Positions 1 through 5,579 of a DNA stretch of 7,669 nucleotides are shown in pieces. A program made the translations under genes and the position numbers. This DNA comes from an uncultured Roseburia sp. (lineage in GTDB: Bacteria > Bacillota > Clostridia > Lachnospirales > Lachnospiraceae). Each line of letters begins with the position of its first letter. Positions within the stretch are counted from its first letter, which is position 1. The stretch spans positions 1-7,669 of the forward strand of contig CAMTDY010000132.1 of the NCBI GenBank assembly GCA_947070915.1. The letters are read 5' to 3'. The notes under the pieces were generated by a model that made no database searches, was not told the origin of the DNA, and saw only the letters and a program-made list of their open reading frames with translations.

Positions 1-101
1 GCCGTCGAAAATCCGCCTTACAGATGACCAAATATTCTGCGCAGTTATACTAAATACCAACAGGTCAGTACACTAGCGCATCGAACTGTACGATGCGGGT
101 A
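1..101. other. Upstream flank without a supported gene
   Basis: I recognise no gene here. One + strand frame is open from the window edge to a TAG at 74-76 (last residues ILNTNRSVH). It could be the 3' end of a gene starting outside the window, but about 24 codons are too few to judge. No terminator with a T-run follows that stop. Confidence 0.3.
77..97. repeat. Small perfect hairpin before the tandem array
   Basis: CGCATCG (77-83) and CGATGCG (91-97) form a 7-bp perfect stem around a 7-nt loop. It lies one base after a TAG stop (74-76) and five bases before the tandem repeats. No T-tract follows on the + strand, so it does not qualify as an intrinsic terminator. It could be a degenerate terminator or a protein-binding dyad; the role is unknown. 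Confidence 0.5.
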
Positions 102-406
102 TAAAACAATGGGATACAAGTATGGTTTTGACAATGGTATTGCGTGGCATGAAAAAATTTTTATCATTTTTTGGTTGACATGTAAGCAGCGGGTTAGATT
201 TGGCATCGTCAGGCTAAAACAATGGGATACAAGTATGGTTTTGACAATGGTATTGGGGGGCATGAAAAAATTTTTATCATTTTTTGGTTGACATGTAAGC
301 AGCGGTTCAGATTTGGCATCGTCAGACTAAAACAATGGGATACAAGTATGGTTTTGACAATGGTATTGCGTGGCATGAAAAAATTTTTATCATTTTTTGG
401 TTGACA
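102..406. repeat. 113-bp tandem repeat, 2.7 copies, upstream of trp promoter
   Basis: Copies start at 102, 215 and 328, an exact 113-bp period. The third runs to 406 and then diverges. Copies differ at a few bases, for example TTGCGTGG against TTGGGGGG near the middle. Each unit holds, in order, the dyad ATAC-AA-GTAT (114-123 in copy 1), a TTGACA (128-133), the dyad CAAT-GGT-ATTG (132-142), an A6T5 tract followed by more T-rich sequence (152-172), and a second TTGACA (175-180). Short ORFs exist on both strands but only as translations of the repeat. The period, and the lack of short conserved repeats separated by unique spacers, rule out a CRISPR array. The last copy supplies the upstream half of the trp promoter. 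Confidence 0.95.
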
Positions 407-428
407 TTTTGAGATTTGGTGATATACT
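381..428 (+). promoter_or_regulatory. Likely sigma-A promoter of the trp operon
   Basis: A perfect -35 TTGACA (401-406) is separated by 16 bp from the -10 TATACT (423-428), which is one base from consensus. Immediately upstream is an A-tract/T-tract stretch (about 378-398) resembling an UP element, which would contact the RNA polymerase alpha subunit. Transcription should start near 435, about 15 nt before T-box stem I. This leaves an untranslated leader of roughly 547 nt before trpE. It is the best promoter-like site seen in the upstream region; the start point is inferred. Confidence 0.85.
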
Positions 429-607
429 AATAACAAATCAACATAAACCGATGAACAAGAGTAGTAGGAACAAAGTCATGTTTTCAGAGAGCTGTAGGTT
501 GGTGTGATACAGCAGCATGTTTGTTGTGAATGGACTTGTGAGGGCAGCTTGAAAGATGTGATACATTGAGTAGACGCTGACGGAGACCTGAACCGTTATC
601 TACAGGA

Positions 608-627
608 GTGCATGATGGTGCATGATG
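608..627 (+). repeat. 10-nt tandem duplication inside the T-box leader
   Basis: GTGCATGATG occurs twice in direct succession (608-617 and 618-627), between the stem II region and stem III (632-646) of the T-box. It lengthens the linker between the specifier and antiterminator domains. Confidence 0.9.
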
Positions 628-674
628 AGTGGGTTATACTATAACCAAATTGGGTGGTACCGCAGAAGTATTTT

Positions 675-725
675 AAGCTTTTGTCCCTTTTCCTTAACAG
701 GATAGGGGACAAAAGCTTTTTTTTT
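675..725 (+). terminator. T-box intrinsic terminator
   Basis: AAGCTTTTGTCCC (675-687) pairs perfectly with GGGACAAAAGCTT (706-718). An inner TCCT/AGGA stem (691-694/699-702) closes a TAAC loop. Seven T residues follow (719-725). The 5' arm overlaps the 3' half of the antiterminator, so the two folds are mutually exclusive, as expected of T-box leaders. Confidence 0.97.
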
Positions 726-732
726 CGCGTTA

Positions 733-868
733 GCTTTGAGCCACGCATTCCTGGAAGGATATGTCCCTGCGTGCTAGCACGCAGAGGGACATATCCTTCC
801 AGGAATATGCGGCGAATGCCGCGATGATGAGTGTCACGGAGTGACACGAAGAATGCGTGGCCCAAAGC
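733..868. mobile_element. MITE-like nested inverted-repeat element
   Basis: Outer arms 733-750 and 851-868 (GCTTTGAGCCACGCATTC and its complement) match over 18 bp with one mismatch. Nested inside are a very long palindrome (747-806) and two short hairpins: GCGGC-GAAT-GCCGC (809-822) and GTGTCAC-GGA-GTGACAC (831-847). There is no transposase or plausible coding capacity. This architecture (terminal inverted repeats, small size, internal palindromes) is that of a non-autonomous miniature element or REP/BIME-type repeat. I did not find a clear target-site duplication at the outer ends, so insertion by transposition is inferred. It lies between the T-box terminator and trpE and would be transcribed in the readthrough mRNA. 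Confidence 0.6.
747..806 (+). repeat. 60-nt near-perfect hairpin in the trpE leader
   Basis: A 21-nt arm (747-767) is perfectly complementary to 786-806. Above a 2-nt bulge (784-785) the stem continues through TGCGT/ACGCA to the centre GCTAGC. In RNA this would be extremely stable. No T-run follows, so it is not an intrinsic terminator. Possible roles are a double-strand RNase processing site, mRNA protection, or none beyond being part of the mobile repeat. Confidence 0.9.
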
Positions 869-925
869 GGAGAGCTGCGGCGAATGCCGCGATGATGAGT
901 GTCACGGAGTGGCACGAAGAATGCG
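808..925. repeat. 50-bp direct repeat, two copies, offset 68 bp
   Basis: Positions 808-857 and 876-925 are identical except for one base (A844 against G912). Each copy folds into two adjacent hairpins: GCGGC-GAAT-GCCGC and GTGTCAC-GGA-GTGRCAC. The first copy is the right-hand part of the nested element at 733-868. The second lies outside the outer inverted repeat and ends 42 bp before the trpE ribosome binding site. The reading frame of trpE happens to stay open through copy 2, which could tempt an annotator to extend the protein. Confidence 0.93.
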
Positions 926-967
926 GGCGATTCCCTAAAATGTACCTCATGAATCCAGACAAAGAAT

Positions 968-984
968 GGAGGAATGAAGGAATG
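968..984 (+). promoter_or_regulatory. Ribosome binding site deciding the trpE start
   Basis: GGAGG at 968-972 stands 9 nt before ATG 982-984. The frame is open further upstream (ATG codons at 940 and 949, and a start near 841), but those lie in or next to the repeat and have no Shine-Dalgarno sequence. From 982 the protein begins MKNQDKV and has a normal TrpE length. Confidence 0.9.
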
Positions 985-2448
985 AAAAATCAAGACAAAG
1001 TGTTACAACAGATCAGAAGTTATGCCGGTGAGTACGATATCGTTCCCATCCGGAAAGAAATCTTTGCAGACATTATCACCCCCATCGGGCTGCTGCGAAA
1101 GATTGCGGCAGAAAACAGACGGTTTTATCTGCTGGAAAGTGTGGAGGGAGGAGAAAAATGGGGACGTTATTCTTTCCTCGGCTACGACCCGGTTATGCGG
1201 GTATCCTGCTTTGAAAAAACGGTGACAGTGGAAAAACAGGGGAAAAAGGAGACCATCGAGACAGAAGATTCCCTGGCGGTGATCCGGGAAATCTTAAAGG
1301 AGTACCGATCGCCAAAGCTGGAAGATATGCCGCCCTTTACCGGGGGATTTGTAGGATATTTTGCCTATGCCATGATCGCCCACGCGGAGCCGAAGCTGAA
1401 CATCAAGCGGGGAGAATTTAACGACTATGATCTGATGTTGTTTGATAAAGTGATCGCCTATGACCAGTTGAAACAGAAAATCGTGGTGGTGGCAAATGTC
1501 AGTACCCAAGGAGATATTGAGAAACATTATGAGCAGGCGGGACGGGAGATCGATGATATGATCACCATGATCCGTGAAAATGTGGAGATCGAAGAAGAGA
1601 CTGTTTGTGAGGATGTGGAATTTACATGCAATGTGACAAAGGAAGAATATGAAAAAATCGTAGAGAAGACGAAAGAGTATATTCGGGATGGAGACATTTT
1701 CCAGGCGGTGGTGTCGAGACGGTTTGTCAGCGGTTACAAGGGGAGCCTGATCAATCCATACCGGGTGCTGCGGACTACCAATCCCTCCCCTTATATGGTA
1801 TACATGAATCTGGATGATGTGGAGATTATGAGTACTTCGCCGGAGACGCTGGTACGGCTGCAGGATGGCAGGCTTACGACATTTCCGGTGGCGGGTTCCA
1901 GGCCGCGGGGAAAAAATGAGAAAGAGGATAAGGCGCTGGAAGAAGAGCTGCTGCGGGATGAAAAAGAATTGTCGGAGCACAATATGCTGGTAGATCTGGG
2001 GCGGAATGATCTGGGGCGGATCTCTGAATTTTCCTCCGTGGAGGTGACGGAGTATAAGATGATCCACAAATATTCAAAGATTATGCATATCTGCTCCCAG
2101 GTGGAAGGAAATATCCGGCCGGACTGTGACGCACTGGATGCGGTCCGCTCCGTCCTGCCGGCAGGAACCCTTTCCGGTGCACCAAAGATCCGTGCCTGTG
2201 AGATCATTGACGAACTGGAGAATGAGCCCAGGGGAATCTATGGCGGTGCACTGGGATATATCGATTTTAGTGGAAACCTGGATACCTGTATCGCCATCCG
2301 CATGGCGATAAAAAAGAATGATAAGGTATACGTCCAGGCGGGCGGCGGGATCGTGGCTGACAGCCAGCCACATCTGGAATATGAAGAATCTGCCAACAAG
2401 GCGCGGGCCGTGATGGAAGCGATCCGGAATGGGAGAATGGACTCATGA
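982..2448 (+). CDS. trpE: Anthranilate synthase component I
   Basis: This is the large subunit of cytoplasmic anthranilate synthase, making anthranilate from chorismate with ammonia supplied by TrpG. The protein is 488 aa, a normal family length. The N-terminal half carries the tryptophan-binding motif LLES (residues 50-53), part of the feedback-inhibition site, followed by GRYSFLG (61-67). The C-terminal chorismate-binding domain shows DGDIFQAVVSRRF (236-248), FPVAGSRPRG (301-310), HNMLVDLGRNDLGR (333-346), AGTLSGAPK (394-402), EPRGIYGGALGY (415-426) and QAGGGIVADSQP (452-463). LLES and the operon context favour TrpE over the related PabB. It is the first gene after the T-box leader and should be expressed when tRNA-Trp is uncharged. 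trpG follows after 43 bp. No truncation or frameshift is seen. Confidence 0.98.
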   Translation: MKNQDKVLQQIRSYAGEYDIVPIRKEIFADIITPIGLLRKIAAENRRFYLLESVEGGEKWGRYSFLGYDPVMRVSCFEKTVTVEKQGKKETIETEDSLAVIREILKEYRSPKLEDMPPFTGGFVGYFAYAMIAHAEPKLNIKRGEFNDYDLMLFDKVIAYDQLKQKIVVVANVSTQGDIEKHYEQAGREIDDMITMIRENVEIEEETVCEDVEFTCNVTKEEYEKIVEKTKEYIRDGDIFQAVVSRRFVSGYKGSLINPYRVLRTTNPSPYMVYMNLDDVEIMSTSPETLVRLQDGRLTTFPVAGSRPRGKNEKEDKALEEELLRDEKELSEHNMLVDLGRNDLGRISEFSSVEVTEYKMIHKYSKIMHICSQVEGNIRPDCDALDAVRSVLPAGTLSGAPKIRACEIIDELENEPRGIYGGALGYIDFSGNLDTCIAIRMAIKKNDKVYVQAGGGIVADSQPHLEYEESANKARAVMEAIRNGRMDS

Positions 2449-2504
2449 GTGAAGGCAGCAGACATGGTTGTTTGTGGAAAGGAGAAAACAGATGGTATTA
2501 TTGA
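2445..2504 (+). CDS. Possible 19-codon mini-ORF bridging trpE and trpG
   Basis: An ATG at 2445 overlaps the trpE stop as ATGA and has GGGAG (2431-2435) 9 nt upstream. It encodes MSEGSRHGCLWKGENRWYY and stops at 2502-2504, 10 nt inside trpG. Two of its 19 codons are Trp (2475-2477 and 2493-2495), the second overlapping the trpG start codon. It could couple trpG translation to trpE, or it could be chance. I know of no family for it, so this is speculative. Confidence 0.2.
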   Translation: MSEGSRHGCLWKGENRWYY

Positions 2505-3061
2505 TCGATAATTATGACAGTTTTTCCTACAATCTGGTGCAGCTTGTGGGAGAGCTGGATCCGGACATCCGGGTGGTGCGCAACGATGAGTGTACGGTAG
2601 AGGAGATAGAAAAAATGGCGCCTTCCCATATTATCCTCTCGCCGGGGCCAGGTTACCCAAAAGATGCCGGGGTGTGCGAGGAAGTGGTGCGAAGGCTTAA
2701 AGGAAAGATACCGATCCTTGGCGTGTGCCTGGGACATCAGGCGATCTGTGAAGTTTCCGGTGCAAAGATCTGCCATGCCAGGCAGCTAATGCACGGCAAA
2801 AAGAGTAATGTCTGGATCGAACCTGCCGATGCCCTTTTTCAAGGGCTTCCTAAGCGGATTGATGTGGCGAGATACCATTCCCTGATCGCGGATATGGATA
2901 CGATCCCAGAGGAACTGAAAGTGATATCGGCGGACGATGAAAATGAAGTGATGGCGGTGAGACACCGGGAATACCCATTGTATGGGCTTCAGTTTCACCC
3001 GGAATCGATTTTGACACCGGATGGCAGAGTGATGATAGAAAATTTTTTGAAAATTCATTGA
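2492..3061 (+). CDS. trpG: Anthranilate synthase component II, glutamine amidotransferase
   Basis: This small subunit hydrolyses glutamine and channels ammonia to TrpE. The 189-aa protein is a single class I glutamine amidotransferase domain. It begins LLIDNYDSFSYNLVQ (3-17). The oxyanion strand is SPGPG (50-54), the nucleophile Cys79 sits in GVCLGHQ (77-83), MHGK is at 100-103, and the catalytic His169 and Glu171 lie in LQFHPES (166-172), followed by LTPDG. I chose ATG 2492 because GGAG (2481-2484) is 7 nt upstream and the protein then starts like its family; an in-frame TTG at 2468 would add eight unsupported residues. It is not fused to TrpD. Similar subunits can also serve p-aminobenzoate synthesis (PabA), and a dual role is possible if no pabA exists elsewhere. 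Confidence 0.97.
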   Translation: MVLLIDNYDSFSYNLVQLVGELDPDIRVVRNDECTVEEIEKMAPSHIILSPGPGYPKDAGVCEEVVRRLKGKIPILGVCLGHQAICEVSGAKICHARQLMHGKKSNVWIEPADALFQGLPKRIDVARYHSLIADMDTIPEELKVISADDENEVMAVRHREYPLYGLQFHPESILTPDGRVMIENFLKIH

Positions 3062-3076
3062 GATCCTGGGAGAACA

Positions 3077-3101
3077 GGAGAAAGGATGGTAGACGGATAT
3101 G
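3077..3101 (+). promoter_or_regulatory. Unusual trpD translation start region
   Basis: The trpD frame has a TAG at 3090-3092, so ATG 3099 is the first usable start. The best Shine-Dalgarno (GGAG 3077-3080) is 18 nt away, and the closer AAGGA (3082-3086) is 12 nt away. GGAG is instead well placed (5 nt) for an out-of-frame ATG at 3086, which opens an 11-codon ORF (MVDGYDQRSIA) ending at 3121 inside trpD. trpD may therefore depend on reinitiation or coupling. Confidence 0.5.
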
Positions 3102-4109
3102 ATCAAAGAAGCATTGCATGAAGTGATAAATGGAAGAGATATCGATTATGATATGGCAAAAGAGGTAATGAAAGAAATTATGTCGGGAGAAGCTACGGAG
3201 ATACAGATGGCGTCATATCTGACAGCACTGCGCATGAAGGGAGAGACGATCACAGAGATCACAGCCTCGGCGCAGGTGATGCGGGATATGGCAGCGAAAC
3301 TTGAGCCCGCCGGCGACGTACTGGAGATCGTGGGAACCGGTGGAGATGAGGCGGGAACTTTTAATATCTCTACCACGGCGGCATTTGTGGTCGCCGCCGC
3401 CGGTATTCCGGTGGCAAAGCATGGGAACCGCAGCGTTTCCAGCAAAAGCGGGGCGGCGGACGTACTGGAAAGCCTCGGTGCGGATATTATGATCGATGTG
3501 GAGAAAAACCGGAAGGTACTGGACCACACAAAAATGAGCTTTTTATTTGCCCAGTATCATCATTCTTCCATGAAAAATGTAGGACCGGTCAGAAAAGGAA
3601 TGGGGGAGAGGACGATCTTTAATATTCTCGGTCCTCTGACCAACCCAGCGGGGGCGGCGATACAGCTTCTTGGCGTGTATGACCGGTCGCTGGTGGAAAA
3701 GCTGGCAGAGGTACTGAGTAATCTTGGAGTAAAACGCGGCATGGCGGTGTGTGGAAGCGATAGCCTGGATGAGATCACCTTGACGGGTCCCACCCACTGC
3801 TGCGAGATCCGGGAGGGCAAACTCACTTCCTTTGATATCACGCCGGAACAGTTCGGTTTAAAGCCTTGTCAGAAGGAAGAACTGGTGGGGGGCACGCCGG
3901 AGGAAAATGCCCGGATCACAAGAGATATTCTCTCCGGAAAGGAAACCGGGGCAAAGCGGGACATTGTCCTATTAAACGCCGGTGTGGCGATCTATCTTGG
4001 TACGCCGGGGATTACGATGGAAGAAGGAGTGCGAAAAGCAGCAGAGGTGATTGACAGTGGTAAGGCGCTGGCCAAGATGGAAGAGTTTATAAAAGCCAGC
4101 AGACAGTGA
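3099..4109 (+). CDS. trpD: Anthranilate phosphoribosyltransferase
   Basis: TrpD transfers the phosphoribosyl group of PRPP to anthranilate, giving N-(5-phosphoribosyl)anthranilate. The protein is 336 aa, the usual length of the stand-alone enzyme. A helical N-terminal domain includes EIQMASYLTALRMKGET (34-50). It is followed by the PRPP-pyrophosphate loop GTGGD (79-83), NIST (89-92), KHGNRSVSSKSGAADVLE (107-124), the anthranilate-site region RKGMGERTIFNILGPLTNP (165-183), and the acidic metal-binding pair DE (224-225). The end of the protein (LLNAGVAIYL, 291-300) is also typical. It starts 37 bp after trpG and ends 32 bp before trpC. The start is forced by an in-frame stop at 3090. The gene is intact. 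Confidence 0.98.
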   Translation: MIKEALHEVINGRDIDYDMAKEVMKEIMSGEATEIQMASYLTALRMKGETITEITASAQVMRDMAAKLEPAGDVLEIVGTGGDEAGTFNISTTAAFVVAAAGIPVAKHGNRSVSSKSGAADVLESLGADIMIDVEKNRKVLDHTKMSFLFAQYHHSSMKNVGPVRKGMGERTIFNILGPLTNPAGAAIQLLGVYDRSLVEKLAEVLSNLGVKRGMAVCGSDSLDEITLTGPTHCCEIREGKLTSFDITPEQFGLKPCQKEELVGGTPEENARITRDILSGKETGAKRDIVLLNAGVAIYLGTPGITMEEGVRKAAEVIDSGKALAKMEEFIKASRQ

Positions 4110-4141
4110 GGCGCAGAAGGCGTGCACGGATGGAGGAAAAA

Positions 4142-4933
4142 ATGATTTTAAATGAAATAGCGGCAGCCACTAAAAAACGGGTGGAAGCCTGCAAACAGAA
4201 AATCTCACAGGAAGAGATGAAGCAGAAGGCCCGCTCTCTTCCTGTGGACGGTACATTTCCCTTTGAGATTCCCCTGCGCAGCGGCAGGGTGGCATTTATC
4301 TGCGAGATCAAGAAAGCCTCGCCCTCGAAGGGGATCATAGCAGAGGAGTTTCCTTATTTAGATATTGCCAGGGAATATAAAGCGGCGGGGGCGGACTGTA
4401 TCTCTGTGCTGACGGAGCCGGATTATTTTATGGGAAGCACAAAATATCTGGAAGAGATTCATGGGAACGTGGATATACCGTTTCTGCGCAAGGATTTTAC
4501 AATTGATGAATATATGATTTATGAGGCGAAGGTGATCGGAGCCAGTGCGGTACTGCTGATTTGTTCCCTTCTTTCGGAGAAGGTGCTCAGAGAGTGGATC
4601 GGATTGTGTGAGAGCCTGGGGCTGTCCGCACTGGTGGAAGCCCATGATGAGGAAGAGATCCGCAGCGCCGTCCGCGCCGGGGCGCGGATCATCGGCGTCA
4701 ATAACAGGGATCTGAAAACCTTTCAGGTGGATATAAATAATTGTCTGCGGCTTCGGGAAAAAGTGCCAGAAGATATATTGTTTGTAGCGGAGAGCGGGAT
4801 CCGCACCAGAGAAGACATCGAGGCGCTGGAACAGGGCGGTGTGAACGGTGTTCTGATCGGAGAGACGCTGATGCGCAGCGCCGATAAGAAAAAAACGCTG
4901 GCAGAGCTGCGGGGAATGGATGTGAGTGCATGA
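4142..4933 (+). CDS. trpC: Indole-3-glycerol phosphate synthase
   Basis: TrpC is a TIM-barrel enzyme that decarboxylates and cyclises CdRP to indole-3-glycerol phosphate. The 263-aa protein has the expected active-site residues: Glu55 and Lys57 in CEIKKASPSKG (54-64), Lys117 in LRKDF, Glu166 in LVEAH, Asn in GVNNRDL (185-191), and Ser218 in AESGI. It is monofunctional, with trpF as a separate gene. I chose ATG 4142 because GGAGG (4132-4136) lies 5 nt upstream and MILNEI matches the family's usual beginning. In-frame alternatives are ATG 4130 (weaker site) and a GTG at 4106 that overlaps the trpD stop and would add an Arg-rich leader (MRRRRRARMEEK). Its stop overlaps the trpF start as ATGA. 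Confidence 0.97.
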   Translation: MILNEIAAATKKRVEACKQKISQEEMKQKARSLPVDGTFPFEIPLRSGRVAFICEIKKASPSKGIIAEEFPYLDIAREYKAAGADCISVLTEPDYFMGSTKYLEEIHGNVDIPFLRKDFTIDEYMIYEAKVIGASAVLLICSLLSEKVLREWIGLCESLGLSALVEAHDEEEIRSAVRAGARIIGVNNRDLKTFQVDINNCLRLREKVPEDILFVAESGIRTREDIEALEQGGVNGVLIGETLMRSADKKKTLAELRGMDVSA

Positions 4934-5562
4934 AAATAAAGATCTGCGGGATCCGCAGAGAGGAGGATGTCCGGTATCTCAATGAGATGATGCCGGACTG
5001 TGCGGGATTTATCTTTGCGGATACAAAAAGGAAAGTGACAGAAGACCAGGCGGCTCTCTTAAAGCGGCAGATGGATCCGCGGATTCAGGTGTTCGGCGTG
5101 TTTGTCAATGCACCGATGGAAACAGTGGCGTCTCTTGCCCATAAGAAGATCATCGATGTGATACAACTGCACGGGGATGAGACGGAAGAATATATCCGGG
5201 CGATCCGCAGCATGACAGAGGCACCAGTCATCAAAGCAGTGCGGGTAAAAAAAAGAGAAGATATCCTTCTGGCTGACCGGCTGCCGGTGGATCATCTGCT
5301 TTTAGATACGTATCACAGAGGGCAGTACGGGGGCACCGGGGAGACCTTTTCCTGGGAGCTGATCCCGGAAGAGCTGCAGCATTCTTATCTGCTGGCAGGA
5401 GGTCTCAGGACCGGCAATATCCGCCAGGCGCTTTCCGCCGTAGAAGGAAAAGGTCTTTGTATTGGTGTCGATGTGAGCGGCGGTGTTGAGACAGACGGAG
5501 TGAAAGATTTTGAAAAGATTAAAATATTAATAGAAACAGTGCGTTCTTACCGGACGCAGTAG
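4930..5562 (+). CDS. trpF: Phosphoribosylanthranilate isomerase
   Basis: TrpF is a small TIM-barrel enzyme that isomerises phosphoribosylanthranilate to CdRP by Amadori rearrangement, supplying TrpC. The 210-aa protein shows the catalytic Cys6 in KICGI (4-8) and the catalytic Asp126 in LLLDTY. It also has QLHGDE (79-84), GGTGETFSW (134-142) and the phosphate-binding LAGGL (155-159). The C-terminal motif reads GVDVSGGVET (179-188), where the family more often has two serines (DVSSGVE); I regard this as a mild variant. The start overlaps the trpC stop as ATGA and lacks a close strong Shine-Dalgarno, so translation is probably coupled to trpC. Confidence 0.97.
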   Translation: MKIKICGIRREEDVRYLNEMMPDCAGFIFADTKRKVTEDQAALLKRQMDPRIQVFGVFVNAPMETVASLAHKKIIDVIQLHGDETEEYIRAIRSMTEAPVIKAVRVKKREDILLADRLPVDHLLLDTYHRGQYGGTGETFSWELIPEELQHSYLLAGGLRTGNIRQALSAVEGKGLCIGVDVSGGVETDGVKDFEKIKILIETVRSYRTQ

Positions 5563-5579
5563 AAGGGGAGGAATAACAG

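Larger units (their letters stand above)
449..725 (+). promoter_or_regulatory. Tryptophan T-box riboswitch (tRNA-Trp sensing leader)
   Basis: This is a transcriptional T-box leader that senses uncharged tRNA-Trp and permits trp transcription when tryptophan is scarce. Stem I is recognisable: ACAAG/CTTGT (455-459/535-539) below the specifier loop, ACAAA/TTTGT (470-474/520-524) and CATG/CATG (477-480/516-519) above it, the AGAGAG bulge (486-491), and GCTGTA/TACAGC (491-496/508-513) closing the conserved loop GGTTGGTGTGA. The specifier is TGG (531-533) in the usual GAA-TGG-A context, matching anticodon CCA. Stem III is GGTTAT/ATAACC (632-637/641-646). The T-box GGGTGGTACCGC (652-663) precedes a competing terminator. 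An antiterminator can form from 652-654 with 685-687 and 662-669 with 677-684, leaving TGGTACC (655-661) as the tRNA-acceptor bulge. Only one T-box is present. Confidence 0.96.

Noticed and set aside
102..406. CRISPR array
   Set aside because: The unit is a contiguous 113-bp tandem repeat without unique spacers, and no cas genes are present.
45..436. Small ORFs on both strands in the tandem repeat region
   Set aside because: They repeat the same peptide per 113-bp unit, have no family resemblance, and lie across the promoter array.
430..730. Leader-peptide attenuator or TRAP-binding leader
   Set aside because: No leader ORF with clustered Trp codons and no regular array of GAG/TAG triplets is seen. 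The T-box motifs explain the leader fully.
841..981. N-terminal extension of TrpE by up to 47 residues
   Set aside because: The extra residues translate the 50-bp repeat and its flank and have no Shine-Dalgarno. GGAGG with good spacing marks ATG 982, which gives a normal TrpE length.
596..993. Minus-strand ORFs across the T-box terminator and palindromic element
   Set aside because: They run through the T-box, the terminator hairpin and the repeats. The repeated peptide LRDTHHRGIRR is just the 50-bp repeat translated.
1294..2067. Long minus-strand ORF (257 codons) inside trpE
   Set aside because: It is antisense to conserved TrpE coding sequence, has no recognisable family, and looks like a shadow frame.
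982..3061. pabB/pabA rather than trpE/trpG
   Set aside because: The LLES inhibitor-site motif, the position behind a Trp-specific T-box, and the five following trp genes identify them as anthranilate synthase; a secondary PabA role for TrpG cannot be excluded.
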